A stretch of DNA of 42,968 nt from Facilibium subflavum (lineage in GTDB: Bacteria; Pseudomonadota; Gammaproteobacteria; Francisellales; Francisellaceae). Of the stretch, positions 27,530 to 36,038 are shown piece after piece. The stretch covers positions 1 to 42,968 of the forward strand of contig NZ_QLIT01000033.1 in assembly GCF_003574485.1 (NCBI RefSeq). Reading direction: 5' to 3'. The translations under genes were made by a program, and so were the position numbers. Position 1 is the first letter of the stretch. Each line of letters begins with the position of its first letter. The notes below the pieces were generated by a model. That model saw only the letters and a list, made by a program, of their open reading frames with translations. It was not told the DNA's origin and did no database searches.

Positions 27530-28666
27530 ATGATACAGCCTAAGCCAAGCCTTATTACAGAAGCGTCTATTTTTGGCAAAATGTCCGTGATGACACAAGC
27601 ACATAATGCCATCAATTTCACACAAGGTGCACCTGATTTTAAAACCCCTGACTGGCTTATTGATCGATTACACTATTATACGCAAAAAGGTTTTAATAAA
27701 TACTCACCCATTCCGGGAACTCCTGAGCTTCGCCAGGCTATTGCTGAAAAAGTAAAGCAATGTTACGATGTCTCTATCAACCCGGATGATCGTGTTATGA
27801 TTAGCGCAGGCGCGATTGAGTCAATATTTTCCCTGATGATGGCGTATGTTGGCCAAGGCGATGAAGTGATTTATTTTGACCCGGCATTTGATGCCTATCC
27901 TTGCATTGTCTCAATGATTCAAGGTGTCAGCAGGCGCCTGAATTTAAAACAAGATGGGCAAATTGATCTTGAAGCACTGGCAAATGCGATTAATGATAAA
28001 ACAAAACTGATTATTCTTAACTCACCTCACAACCCCATGGGCAGTGTTATCTCGCTTGAGCAATACAAAGAAATTGCAAAATTGATTCAAGGCAAAGATA
28101 TTTTATTATTAAGTGATGAGGTTTATGAGCATATATATGCCGCAGATAGCTTCACCAGTGCAATACAAATTCCACAATTACATGATCAGCTTATTGTTGT
28201 ACAATCACTAGGCAAAACTTATAATCTTACCGGCTGGCGACTGGGCGCCTGCATTGCACCTAAGAAGTTGCTTCCTAATTTATTAGCGGTGAAACAGTTT
28301 ACAACCTTTTCAGCGCCAATGCCGATGCAGCTTGCCCTGGCCGATGGTATTAACAAACACCCAGAATACTGGCAGGATTTACCTGCACTTTACCAAAATC
28401 AACATAGAAAGCTTGCGAAATTATTGGAAAAAAGCCGATTTACACTTTTGCCCTGGCATGGCTCCCCTTTTCAAATTTTGGATTATCGTGCTATTTCTGA
28501 TCAGGATGATTTCAGCTTCTGCCAGGATTTAATTATGCGCCATGGCATTGGGCTTGTGCCAATATCAAGCCTTTATGAAACACCACAACAAGGCCTTGTA
28601 AGACTTTGCTTTGCCAAATACGATGATGTGTTAAACAAAGGAGCCGAAATCCTATGTCAAATTTAA
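27530..28666 (+). CDS. PLP-dependent methionine/glutamine aminotransferase (YbdL type)
   Basis: Class I/II aminotransferase of 378 residues. INFTQGAPDFKTPDWL, the AGAIESIFSLMMAYV cofactor segment, NSPHNPMG, LLLSDEVYEHI and the PLP lysine in VVQSLGKTYNLTGWRLG (Lys229) are all present. It overlaps an omega-amidase gene by 13 nt. That pairing marks glutamine transaminase K-type enzymes, which use glutamine to aminate 2-oxo acids such as 4-methylthio-2-oxobutanoate. The YbdL assignment rests on this and overall similarity. Confidence 0.85.
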   Translation: MIQPKPSLITEASIFGKMSVMTQAHNAINFTQGAPDFKTPDWLIDRLHYYTQKGFNKYSPIPGTPELRQAIAEKVKQCYDVSINPDDRVMISAGAIESIFSLMMAYVGQGDEVIYFDPAFDAYPCIVSMIQGVSRRLNLKQDGQIDLEALANAINDKTKLIILNSPHNPMGSVISLEQYKEIAKLIQGKDILLLSDEVYEHIYAADSFTSAIQIPQLHDQLIVVQSLGKTYNLTGWRLGACIAPKKLLPNLLAVKQFTTFSAPMPMQLALADGINKHPEYWQDLPALYQNQHRKLAKLLEKSRFTLLPWHGSPFQILDYRAISDQDDFSFCQDLIMRHGIGLVPISSLYETPQQGLVRLCFAKYDDVLNKGAEILCQI

Positions 28667-29439
28667 CAGTGGCGGTCATCCAAAGCGATATTGCCTGGGA
28701 AGACCCAACGGCAAACTATCATCATTTTGATAATATCATCAGGCAAATCCATGATCAAGTTGATTTAATTATTCTGCCTGAAATGTTTAATGTCGGTTTT
28801 AGTCCAAACATCGAGCATGCCTTGAGTAACCAGGGAAATGTTATTGAGTGGATGTATAAGCATGCAAAGCAAAAACATGCTGCGATTACTGGCAGTGTTA
28901 TGGTGCTGAATAACGAGAATAAACCAGTTAACCGACTGATATTTGTAACCGCTGAAAAGAAAGTATACACATATGATAAACGGCATTTATTTGTATTATC
29001 TGATGAAGCCCATATTTTAGCTGCCGGTGATAAACGCGTTATCATTGAATATAAAGGCTTTAACATTCTGCCTTCTATCTGTTTTGATCTGCGATTTCCC
29101 GTGTTTAACTGTAATAATAATGATTATGATTTATTGATTAACATTGCCAGCTGGCCTGCTAAGCGTCGCGATCACTGGCGTACTTTGCTTAAGGCGCGTG
29201 CCATTGAAAACCAGGCCTATGTTGTGGGTTGCAATCGTATTGGCACTGACGGCCTTGGTATTGATTATACAGGTGACAGCCTTTGTATTAATTTCGATGG
29301 GACCATCGTGCAGCAGATTGATCAAAACACACCAGGTGTACTTGTCCATCAATTTGATAAAAAAGCGCTCATACAATATCGCCAAAGCTTTCAAATGTTG
29401 GCTTCCCAAGATAATTTTTCTTTACATATAAATAAATAA
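28654..29439 (+). CDS. Omega-amidase (Nit2/YafV-type nitrilase)
   Basis: Hydrolyses 2-oxoglutaramate, the product of glutamine transamination, to 2-oxoglutarate and ammonia, pulling the partner transaminase forward. The 261 residues carry the nitrilase triad Glu43 (LPEMFNVGF), Lys109 (TYDKRHLF) and Cys143 (SICFDLRFP). Its ATG lies inside the 3' end of the aminotransferase gene, with AAAGGAG at the correct distance, so the two are co-translated. Confidence 0.88.
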   Translation: MSNLTVAVIQSDIAWEDPTANYHHFDNIIRQIHDQVDLIILPEMFNVGFSPNIEHALSNQGNVIEWMYKHAKQKHAAITGSVMVLNNENKPVNRLIFVTAEKKVYTYDKRHLFVLSDEAHILAAGDKRVIIEYKGFNILPSICFDLRFPVFNCNNNDYDLLINIASWPAKRRDHWRTLLKARAIENQAYVVGCNRIGTDGLGIDYTGDSLCINFDGTIVQQIDQNTPGVLVHQFDKKALIQYRQSFQMLASQDNFSLHINK

Positions 29440-29528
29440 CAGGCTTGACTTTGTTATTAGTATTAGGCTCAAATAGACTTATGGAGATATAAATACGTTC
29501 TAAAATAGAACAACAAAGGAGTACTATT

Positions 29529-30644
29529 TTGTCTAAAACACTATTTGTTCATAATCATGCACTTTTTAAAAATCATCTTAATTTTTCAGGCTCACCCGAA
29601 AAAAAAGCACGTCTTGATATCGTTGAAAAAGCGATGAAAAAAGCACAAAAAGATGGTTTTATTGATATCCATGAATTAACTTTAAATACAACGATACATC
29701 AATTTGATCCCTTACTTTCTCAAGCACACCCTTTATCCCACATCAAAGAAATACAGCAATCCACCAAGGCGCAATCGGCCATTTATCCAATTGATGCAAT
29801 AACACAGACACTCCACAGCATTCTTGATGAAGGCTGTCGCTATCAAACTGCCTTTTGTGCCACACGCCCACCTGGACATCACAGCTATAAAGGTGGCGTA
29901 AATATTGAAGATCAACGAGAAGGTGGCATTGACTGTGGTGAAGGCTATTGCTATTACAATAATGCAGCAATTGCGGCTCTTTATGCCCACCAGCACTTTA
30001 ATAAAAAACACATCATGATCATTGATTTTGATTATCATCATGGCAATGGCACACAAAATATCTTCTTTAGCGCACAAGATATCAAAGACAACAGATTTAC
30101 CGCGCGCTTTCATGACCCTTTAATTTATTTTATTTCCTCTCACAATGCGGATAATTATCCTTATACCCCCTCAGATAATGGCATGCCATGCAATCTTGGT
30201 ACCTTAAAAGGAAAAGCAAATAATACCGCAAGCTATATCGATAATATCCATTTACCACAGATGCGTTTTACCGATCAAAACTTCTTACATGCCTTTAAAT
30301 TTTCTTTAGATCAGGCCTTTAGCTGTTTTCATCCTGATTTAATTATTCTATCAGCCGGCTTTGATGCAAGACACATGGATCCCATTGCGCGCTTCTTGCC
30401 AGGTGAAGGCCTCACAGATAAAGCCTATTTTGATTTAACGTTAATGATTAAACAACAAGCATATCAACAACAAAAAAACGCCCCCATACCAATTATTTCT
30501 ATATTAGAAGGTGGATATAATGTTGAAGGTGATGGGTTTTCACAAGCACTTTATGAACACCTAAAAGCACTAAGCCAACCTTTAACACCACAGCAATTTC
30601 TATCTGAACAATCTAATCACAACACCGAATTAACTGCGCCATAG
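29529..30644 (+). CDS. Histone-deacetylase-superfamily hydrolase
   Basis: Zinc hydrolase of 371 residues that removes acetyl groups from lysine or acetylated amines; it could be an acetylpolyamine amidohydrolase or a protein deacetylase. RPPGHHS (His117, His118), CYYNNAAIAA, IIDFDYHHGNGTQ (zinc ligands Asp168, His170), LSAGFDARHMDP (Asp279) and LEGGYNVEG are intact, so activity is expected. The start is a TTG at 29529 with AAAGGAG exactly 8 nt upstream; no ATG is available nearby. The amine oxidase elsewhere in the window could hint at polyamine metabolism, but the link is weak. Confidence 0.85.
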   Translation: MSKTLFVHNHALFKNHLNFSGSPEKKARLDIVEKAMKKAQKDGFIDIHELTLNTTIHQFDPLLSQAHPLSHIKEIQQSTKAQSAIYPIDAITQTLHSILDEGCRYQTAFCATRPPGHHSYKGGVNIEDQREGGIDCGEGYCYYNNAAIAALYAHQHFNKKHIMIIDFDYHHGNGTQNIFFSAQDIKDNRFTARFHDPLIYFISSHNADNYPYTPSDNGMPCNLGTLKGKANNTASYIDNIHLPQMRFTDQNFLHAFKFSLDQAFSCFHPDLIILSAGFDARHMDPIARFLPGEGLTDKAYFDLTLMIKQQAYQQQKNAPIPIISILEGGYNVEGDGFSQALYEHLKALSQPLTPQQFLSEQSNHNTELTAP

Positions 30645-30712
30645 AAAACATTGGACACAATGATAGCATATAAAAACACACCAACGCCATTAGCGTATTT
30701 ATCTTGTTTATA

Positions 30713-30879
30713 TATACCCATCGTAAATCATTTTGCGGTGTTCAGTGCCGAAGAAGTTTTTGATCGTTTTGAGCGATTGGATTGCAGGTAATAACATGGA
30801 CTATTGGCAAAATCACATCGCTCAAAAATGCAAGAAATTCGATGACAGAAATACTGTAAAATGGTTTGTGATGGGTATA
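30713..30879. mobile_element. MITE-like element, copy 1 (167 bp)
   Basis: The ends TATACCCATC and GATGGGTATA are inverted, and 24-bp terminal repeats match at 20 positions. The interior is about 96% identical to the copy at 33054-33220 (about 7 differences). Reading the outermost TA at each end as duplicated target sequence gives a 163-bp core with TA duplication, as for Tc1/mariner-IS630-type elements. It encodes nothing credible; an open frame on the minus strand is only repeat sequence. It ends 17 bp before the permease start. Confidence 0.8.
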
Positions 30880-30896
30880 TCACTAAGGATTTTAAT

Positions 30897-32105
30897 ATGA
30901 AATCACCAATAACGCTAACCAAATTTATTGGCTGCATACTACTTATCGTCAGCTGTATGATTGGCGCTGGCATTTTAGCCTTGCCTATTCTTGCAACACA
31001 ACTTGGATTAATCCTCACCTCTGGGATTATCATTTTGTTCTACATACTCATGTGTATCTCTGGACTTTTAACCCTTGAAGTCAGTGTAAAGCTACCTGCT
31101 TTTCGCAATCATTTCTCTTCTGTTGCTTATCATGCATTTGGTCGATCTGGTAAATATATTACAGTTATTGCCTTTGGCATTGCCATATACAGCTCTATTG
31201 CCGCCTATATCGCGGCAAGCCCGCAGTTATTAATCAGCTTAATAAAGCCTTATACTTCGATAAAACTCTCTGCCACACAAATCAGCTTTCTTTTCACTTT
31301 TATTTTAGGCAGCATTGTTGTAATGGGTATGAAACATGCCGAACGGATCAACCGCTTAATCATGCTTGTAAAGCTTGGCTCTCTCATTATCGTTATTACA
31401 TTATTAAGCCATTATATTTCACTAAAAAGCTTTACATCAAATCTCCAGATATCATTACTACCCCAAGGTGTTTTAGTGGTTGCATTAGCTTTTTGCTATC
31501 AACTTTTGGTCCCTTCTCTGGTTAACTATGTTGGGAAGAATAATCTTAAAACATTAAAGAAGATTATTATCATTGCTACAACGATTACCTGCCTTATTTA
31601 TTTGCTTTGGGCAGCGACTATTGTTGGATTTATCAACTCAGCTGCTATCGGAAAGGTACCAATTCATAATCTGTCTGAGCTAATCAATGTGATCAATCAA
31701 ACGCCAAATGCAGCCTTTGCTTCGATACTGATTCAAGCATTTCTCGATGTTACCTTATTTGCTTCTTTTCTTGCCGTATCTATCGCCTTTACGGATTTTT
31801 GGGTCGATTGTTTTGAGCTAGACTGGAAATTAAAAGGACGCATCATTGCCGGATTAATTGCATTTATCCCACCTTATTTGGCGGTGATTTTCTATAAAGG
31901 CCTGTTTATCAATGCACTTTCCATATCCGGCTATTTCGGTTTACTCTATGCGCTTTTCTTACCCGCATTTGCAGCGTTTAAAACCTATACACCAAACGTG
32001 GAGAACCTTACTGGAATTGCAGGTGGCAGAAAAACACGGGCCATCATCACTTTAATAAGTCTTATCATTATTATTGGCTTATTGCTCGGGCTTTTTCTTA
32101 TGTAA
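30897..32105 (+). CDS. Aromatic amino acid permease (HAAAP family, Mtr/TyrP-like)
   Basis: Integral membrane transporter of 402 residues with about 11 hydrophobic segments. GCILLIVSCMIGAGILALPI in the first helix is the unwound-helix signature of HAAAP/APC transporters; tryptophan or tyrosine is the likely cargo, by proton symport. The correct start is the ATG at 30897, with AAGGA 7 nt upstream. An ATG at 30861 lies inside the MITE-like element and would add an artefactual 12 residues. The stop lies 3 bp from the convergent TetR gene. Confidence 0.85.
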   Translation: MKSPITLTKFIGCILLIVSCMIGAGILALPILATQLGLILTSGIIILFYILMCISGLLTLEVSVKLPAFRNHFSSVAYHAFGRSGKYITVIAFGIAIYSSIAAYIAASPQLLISLIKPYTSIKLSATQISFLFTFILGSIVVMGMKHAERINRLIMLVKLGSLIIVITLLSHYISLKSFTSNLQISLLPQGVLVVALAFCYQLLVPSLVNYVGKNNLKTLKKIIIIATTITCLIYLLWAATIVGFINSAAIGKVPIHNLSELINVINQTPNAAFASILIQAFLDVTLFASFLAVSIAFTDFWVDCFELDWKLKGRIIAGLIAFIPPYLAVIFYKGLFINALSISGYFGLLYALFLPAFAAFKTYTPNVENLTGIAGGRKTRAIITLISLIIIIGLLLGLFLM

Positions 32106-32108
32106 AGT

Positions 32109-32729
32109 TTAGCCCAATTTTTCTATGGTATTTTCTAGAAGCTTATAATGTGTTTCAAAATGCTCAGGCGTAAACTCATTTGTTTTTAGCAGGTGTTTTA
32201 AATTTCCTTTAAAGGCAAGAAATAACAGTGCCTGTGCCATTAAGGACTGTGTGGTTAGAACGTAGTAAATATCACTTTTCCCTGGCATGATTTTCTCTAA
32301 ACAATGCTTGATTGTAGATAATACATTCCCACTAAAATTCTCATAAAGATAGCCAAAAGCCTGGCTTGGGTTATTTTGCTCTCGGATCATAATCAGTGCA
32401 AATTGGCGAATTTCATCCCCCATGGATGCTTGTGCAAGTTGGGCTAAAAATGATAATAACAAGGCTTTAGCCGCCTTTTGATCCGCATAACCAAGCTCAT
32501 TTTTTACCTGCATTTGCATGCCAGTAATCTGTTGTTTAAATTTTTCGACCATTGATTGAATTAAAGCCTGATACAAACCTTCTTTCCCATCAAAATAGTA
32601 ACTGATCGCTGCAATATTAACACCTGCTTCAGATGCAATCATTCGCGTGGTTGTTGCTGAGTAACCAAACTCAGAAAATGTTAATAATGCTGCTTTTAGT
32701 AATTTTTCTTTTACAATTTCTCGTGCCAT
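32109..32729 (-). CDS. TetR-family transcriptional regulator (CecR-like)
   Basis: One-component repressor of 206 residues. The N-terminal helix-turn-helix reads LLKAALLTFSEFGYSATTTR then AGVNIAAISYYFDGKEGLYQ (residues ~8-55). The ligand-binding half has ALIMIREQNNPSQAFGYLY, like the CecR (YbiH) subgroup. No divergent efflux genes lie beside it and the neighbouring permease is convergent, so the target is unknown. A 10-bp direct repeat TAGCAATATT occurs at 32764 and 32790, upstream of the gene. Confidence 0.82.
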   Translation of the reverse strand: MAREIVKEKLLKAALLTFSEFGYSATTTRMIASEAGVNIAAISYYFDGKEGLYQALIQSMVEKFKQQITGMQMQVKNELGYADQKAAKALLLSFLAQLAQASMGDEIRQFALIMIREQNNPSQAFGYLYENFSGNVLSTIKHCLEKIMPGKSDIYYVLTTQSLMAQALLFLAFKGNLKHLLKTNEFTPEHFETHYKLLENTIEKLG

Positions 32730-32896
32730 AAATAATCCATGTTCCTTTCTAGTAGCACAAGCTTAGCAATATTTCCTGCTAATGTCACATAGCAATATTA
32801 TTCGTTTGTTAAAATAGCTTCTATTACACTCGTAGAAGGTCTACCACTAAAAATATATACCACTTCAATTATTGATAAATCTTACATTTTAATTAA

Positions 32897-32926
32897 TTGA
32901 TTAATTTGTTGGTATTTTGTTATAAT
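32897..32926 (+). promoter_or_regulatory. Candidate sigma70 promoter facing the OMP gene
   Basis: TTGATT (32897-32902), an 18-bp spacer and a perfect TATAAT (32921-32926). It is 334 bp upstream of the OMP ATG, and the MITE relic and the intact MITE-like element lie between, so they may have lengthened the leader. Confidence 0.45.
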
Positions 32927-32943
32927 GCACACCCAAAGCATAA

Positions 32944-33021
32944 TATACCACTTGTGAATCATTTTACGGAATTTATCTGCCGGGCAATAAATCTGATAAA
33001 GTAATTTATGGGGAATGTATA
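32944..33021. repeat. Probable relic of the MITE-like family
   Basis: The left end (TATACCACTTGTGAATCATT then TTACGG) matches the terminal repeat of the intact copies at 21 of 26 positions. The right end (GGGAATGTATA) is only a weak match and the interior is short and unrelated, so this may be a single decayed end. Confidence 0.35.
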
Positions 33022-33053
33022 AGAATTCTGTTAACACGGGATTTAGAAATAAC

Positions 33054-33220
33054 TATACCCATCGTAAATCATTTTGCGATGTTCGGCGTCGAAGAAGTTT
33101 TTGATCGTTTTGAGCGATTGAATTGCAGGTAATAGCAAGGACTATTGGCAAAATCACATCGCTCAAAAATGCAAGAAATTCGATGACAGAAATACTGTAA
33201 AATGGTTTGTGATGGGTATA
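33054..33220. mobile_element. MITE-like element, copy 2 (167 bp)
   Basis: Same length and about 96% identical to the copy at 30713-30879, with the same inverted ends and TA at both borders. It lies 40 bp before the OMP start codon in the same orientation as copy 1 relative to its downstream gene. A minus-strand open frame here repeats that seen in copy 1 and is not a gene. Confidence 0.8.
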
Positions 33221-33259
33221 CACTACTTAAAATGCATATAAACTGAAAAGGAATATAAA

Positions 33260-33772
33260 ATGAAAAAAACGATTTATTCATTACTCTCTGTTACAAGCTT
33301 GATCTCCACAAGCGCATATGCTGCAAACACTTATTCTGATTTACCGAAACGTACAGGATTTTTTGCCGCACCTGCTTTTGGCTTGATGTTTAATAATGGT
33401 ACAGGTTATCGCGACACGCCTGAGGCAACTTTAAGCATTGGTTACAGTTTCACCCCTTATTTCGCCTTAAAGGGTGGTGGAATTTTCTTTATTGGCAGAA
33501 GCAAAGGAAATGAGGCGAATAAATTCAGCACCTACACGCGCATTGATGCCGTTTTCTCACTGCCAAACTCAACAAAATTCACCCCTTATATCCTAGGTGG
33601 CATTGGCGCATTGTCCATCAACAATACCGAAGCGGCACCTAATATTGGTGCCGGTGTTGCCTATACCGTTTCACGTAATTACGCGATTACCTTTAACTAT
33701 CGCAGTATCTTCCCTTATAAGACCCATGGTGTGATGAATACATTTGATATTGGGTTTATCCATTATTTTTAA
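33260..33772 (+). CDS. Small outer-membrane beta-barrel protein
   Basis: 170 residues with a clear signal peptide (MKKTIYSLLSVTSLISTSAY, cleavage after AYA) followed by alternating hydrophobic/polar strands: ATLSIGYSFTPYFALKGGG, TPYILGGIGAL, NIGAGVAYTVSRNYAITFNY and a C-terminal FIHYF ending in the aromatic residue needed for outer-membrane insertion. This fits an eight-stranded OmpA/OmpW/opacity-type barrel. Specific function unknown. Expression may depend on the adjacent MITE-like element. Confidence 0.75.
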   Translation: MKKTIYSLLSVTSLISTSAYAANTYSDLPKRTGFFAAPAFGLMFNNGTGYRDTPEATLSIGYSFTPYFALKGGGIFFIGRSKGNEANKFSTYTRIDAVFSLPNSTKFTPYILGGIGALSINNTEAAPNIGAGVAYTVSRNYAITFNYRSIFPYKTHGVMNTFDIGFIHYF

Positions 33773-33975
33773 ACCCGTTTCATGCTCACAATTGCCATAC
33801 TTTCATAAAAGCTGCTAGGTCAGGCTCTATGAACCACTATTCACAGCATTAGTAAATGGTTTTGCGAGTGCTTTTCACCAAGCTTAAGCCTTACGTTATT
33901 AACCTCATTCCAGCACAAATAGTTTTAATCGATTATTACGGAGCATCAAAAAAAACAGATTCAAAATTATGGCGC
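33773..33975. other. 203-bp spacer between OMP and RHS-1 genes
   Basis: The two genes converge here. I see no coding potential, no clear terminator hairpin and no immunity-type gene downstream of RHS-1. Confidence 0.5.
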
Positions 33976-35673
33976 TTAGTATCTACTAATAACCTGTGTT
34001 TGTAAAGAATCTGAAATTTCTTTTACTCCACTGTTGCCCTGTATTAACAAGCCGTTACTCTGGCCTGTAGTTTCTGTCATATAGGCTAAATCATAATCTA
34101 TCGGAAATATTCTGTTATTGATAACAACCACATTATCCGTGTGAGCATCCCCTATATACATACTAAGCTTTGACATTTCTTCTGAAAAAGCGCTTAACAT
34201 CTCATCTGAAATAACTGATCTTTTGACTGAAAAAGCACGAAGATTTGGGGTTACTAACACCTCTATTTCCTTCTCCCCATTCAAAAGTTTTCTCACTGTT
34301 GCTGTGGCATATACCATACCTTGACCATCATAAGCCTGACTAAAGTAATAGTTCCAAAATGCAGCGGCACGATGCGGATTTAAAACATAATTTTGATAAA
34401 CATTAGCGTTAGGCTCTGCAAGATAACGCTCAACAATACCTCGCTTGTAAAATTTGTTTTTATATAAATAAACCTCCCCAAATGCGCCATTTGTAAAAGA
34501 CTCACCATTTGACTTAACTTCTTGCCAATTTGATGGAATAGTATCTAGCTCAACATCTTCTTCAATCCAGCGTGTATTGTTTGCCACACGCTGGTATTGT
34601 TTATATCCCGCAAAACCTAAATCTCCTACACCTACCGCAAAAGACATAATACCCAACGCCATAGAAGCTGTATTAAGTCCTTGAGCTACCTTCTTTGAAC
34701 CAATATGCCCATCACTTAACCCTTGTGCAACTATCCCTAAACCACCTGAACCTATCCCTGCTGCCTCACCTATAATTAATGGCATGGTTAGCTCAGGTGC
34801 TACAGCGATAGAAGCAGCACTTACAGCAATACCAACACCGTTTAATATATAATTTCCCGCACTTGAGCCAAAAAACTCACCTATCGCATTATGCCCACTG
34901 GGATCATAACTCATTACAGGATTGCCATCGGCATAGTTATAACGATTAATTAAATCAAAGCTATCCTGGGCGATAAAGCGTTGAGCATTGGGATTATAAT
35001 ACCTTGCACCTTGATAGTTTAATCCGGTTTCAAAGTCATGGTAACCCGCGCCAAATATATATGGGTTTTGCTCAAAGTCAAAACCGTTATCTGTTGTACT
35101 TTGCGTATCATCATTACTATCGATTAGTTGCCCATAATCGTCAATATGATAACTTGTGGTTTGCGTAATACCATTTTTTAACGCAATACTGGCTGGGTGA
35201 TTATGTCTAATGCCTAAGCTTTCTGTTAACTGGCTGTTATTCGTATTTTGCAGATCTTTAATAAACCTGCTACCTGCAAAATAGCTGCTTATCTTTGTTT
35301 GAACTTGATCTATCGTCAAGGCTTCATTTAACAGCTTGCCATTTTGACCATAATAAAAATCAACTGATTGACCATTAACCTCATCCACTTTAGCTGCTCT
35401 GTGACCATCAGCATAATACTGATAAGTATAGGTTTTATCGTTTACAGCATCTGTCGCAAATACCAGCTGATTTAAGCTGTTGTAGCCATAGTGATATTGT
35501 GCCATTTCGTTTTTATCTGTTTGAGTTAAATTACCATTACTATCATAATGATAAACATAACTTGTCACTGTTGTTTGCGTGATGGAAAATGCGCTGACTA
35601 ACTGCCAAAAAAGTAGTTGTATTAAAAAAGTCAACACCCCAAAGATCATTGGCTTTAATCGTTTATTTCGCAT
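33976..35673 (-). CDS. RHS-1: secreted short RHS-core protein with kinase-like C-terminus
   Basis: 565 residues. A signal peptide (LKPMIFGVLTFLIQLLFWQL, cleavage near VSA) is followed by a YD/RHS repeat region (YVYHYDSNGNL to YGYNSLNQL), the RHS core ending in NPVMSYDPSGH at 251-261, and hydrophobic glycine-rich module I (about 262-356). The unique C-terminus has a kinase-like series: glycine loop NGAFGEVY (395-402), candidate ATP-site Lys410, GDAHTDN (508-514) and PIDYD (524-528), in the order seen in APH/choline-kinase-like folds (GDxHxxN then IDxD). A phosphotransferase acting on a host or bacterial target is likely but unproven. Most downstream gene of the array; GGGTGG precedes the start. 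Confidence 0.85.
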   Translation of the reverse strand: MRNKRLKPMIFGVLTFLIQLLFWQLVSAFSITQTTVTSYVYHYDSNGNLTQTDKNEMAQYHYGYNSLNQLVFATDAVNDKTYTYQYYADGHRAAKVDEVNGQSVDFYYGQNGKLLNEALTIDQVQTKISSYFAGSRFIKDLQNTNNSQLTESLGIRHNHPASIALKNGITQTTSYHIDDYGQLIDSNDDTQSTTDNGFDFEQNPYIFGAGYHDFETGLNYQGARYYNPNAQRFIAQDSFDLINRYNYADGNPVMSYDPSGHNAIGEFFGSSAGNYILNGVGIAVSAASIAVAPELTMPLIIGEAAGIGSGGLGIVAQGLSDGHIGSKKVAQGLNTASMALGIMSFAVGVGDLGFAGYKQYQRVANNTRWIEEDVELDTIPSNWQEVKSNGESFTNGAFGEVYLYKNKFYKRGIVERYLAEPNANVYQNYVLNPHRAAAFWNYYFSQAYDGQGMVYATATVRKLLNGEKEIEVLVTPNLRAFSVKRSVISDEMLSAFSEEMSKLSMYIGDAHTDNVVVINNRIFPIDYDLAYMTETTGQSNGLLIQGNSGVKEISDSLQTQVISRY

Positions 35674-36038
35674 AAATCCACCCCATCTTGCTTGTTTTTA
35701 AACATCAGCGTTCATCGCCACGGCAATAACCTATCTCTATAATTATGCCACTGTAAAAGCCTACCCAAATTAAAAGGCCAACTTATGGTTTTGCCATTAC
35801 TTTTTAGGCAACTTGCGACAGCCACACAGGTTTCACCAAGTAAGGATAATAAAGTTTTGCACAAGAACAGCTCTACCCAGCTCTATGGAACGGCTCCAAG
35901 TAATAGTGATATAAATAATTAATCTTGGCTTGCAGTTTATAATAAAAGGCTACAAGCCAAGTATACACTCCCCAGTGTTTGACTTATGAATATTATAACT
36001 CACCAAATAGTAAAATCAAATGATTTATATATTTGTTT
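35674..36038. other. 365-bp spacer between RHS-2 and RHS-1
   Basis: No frame of useful length on either strand, hence no immunity gene for RHS-2 here. It holds a stem-loop at 35924-35961 and the Shine-Dalgarno region of RHS-1. Confidence 0.55.
35924..35961 (-). terminator. Stem-loop downstream of RHS-2, possible terminator
   Basis: CTTGGCTTGCAG (35924-35935) pairs with CTACAAGCCAAG (35950-35961) over 12 bp with one wobble, loop 14 nt. In the direction of RHS-2 transcription it is followed by ATTAATTATTTATAT, which is U-rich but not a clean U tract. It may instead be a structured spacer. Confidence 0.4.

Larger units (their letters stand above)
32730..33259. other. 530-bp intergenic region between TetR and OMP genes
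   Basis: No gene. It contains the TetR upstream region with a repeated TAGCAATATT, a good sigma70 promoter at 32897-32926 reading towards the OMP gene, a probable MITE relic at 32944-33021 and a full MITE-like copy at 33054-33220. The OMP Shine-Dalgarno (AAAAGGA) is at 33245-33251. Confidence 0.7.

Noticed and set aside
30728-31033. Minus-strand open frame overlapping the permease start
   Set aside because: Its first part is the translated MITE-like repeat (same peptide reappears at 33069-33281) and the rest is antisense to the permease; not a gene.
33069-33281. Minus-strand open frame of 70 codons
   Set aside because: Lies within the MITE-like copy and the OMP leader; repeated peptide arises from the repeated DNA.
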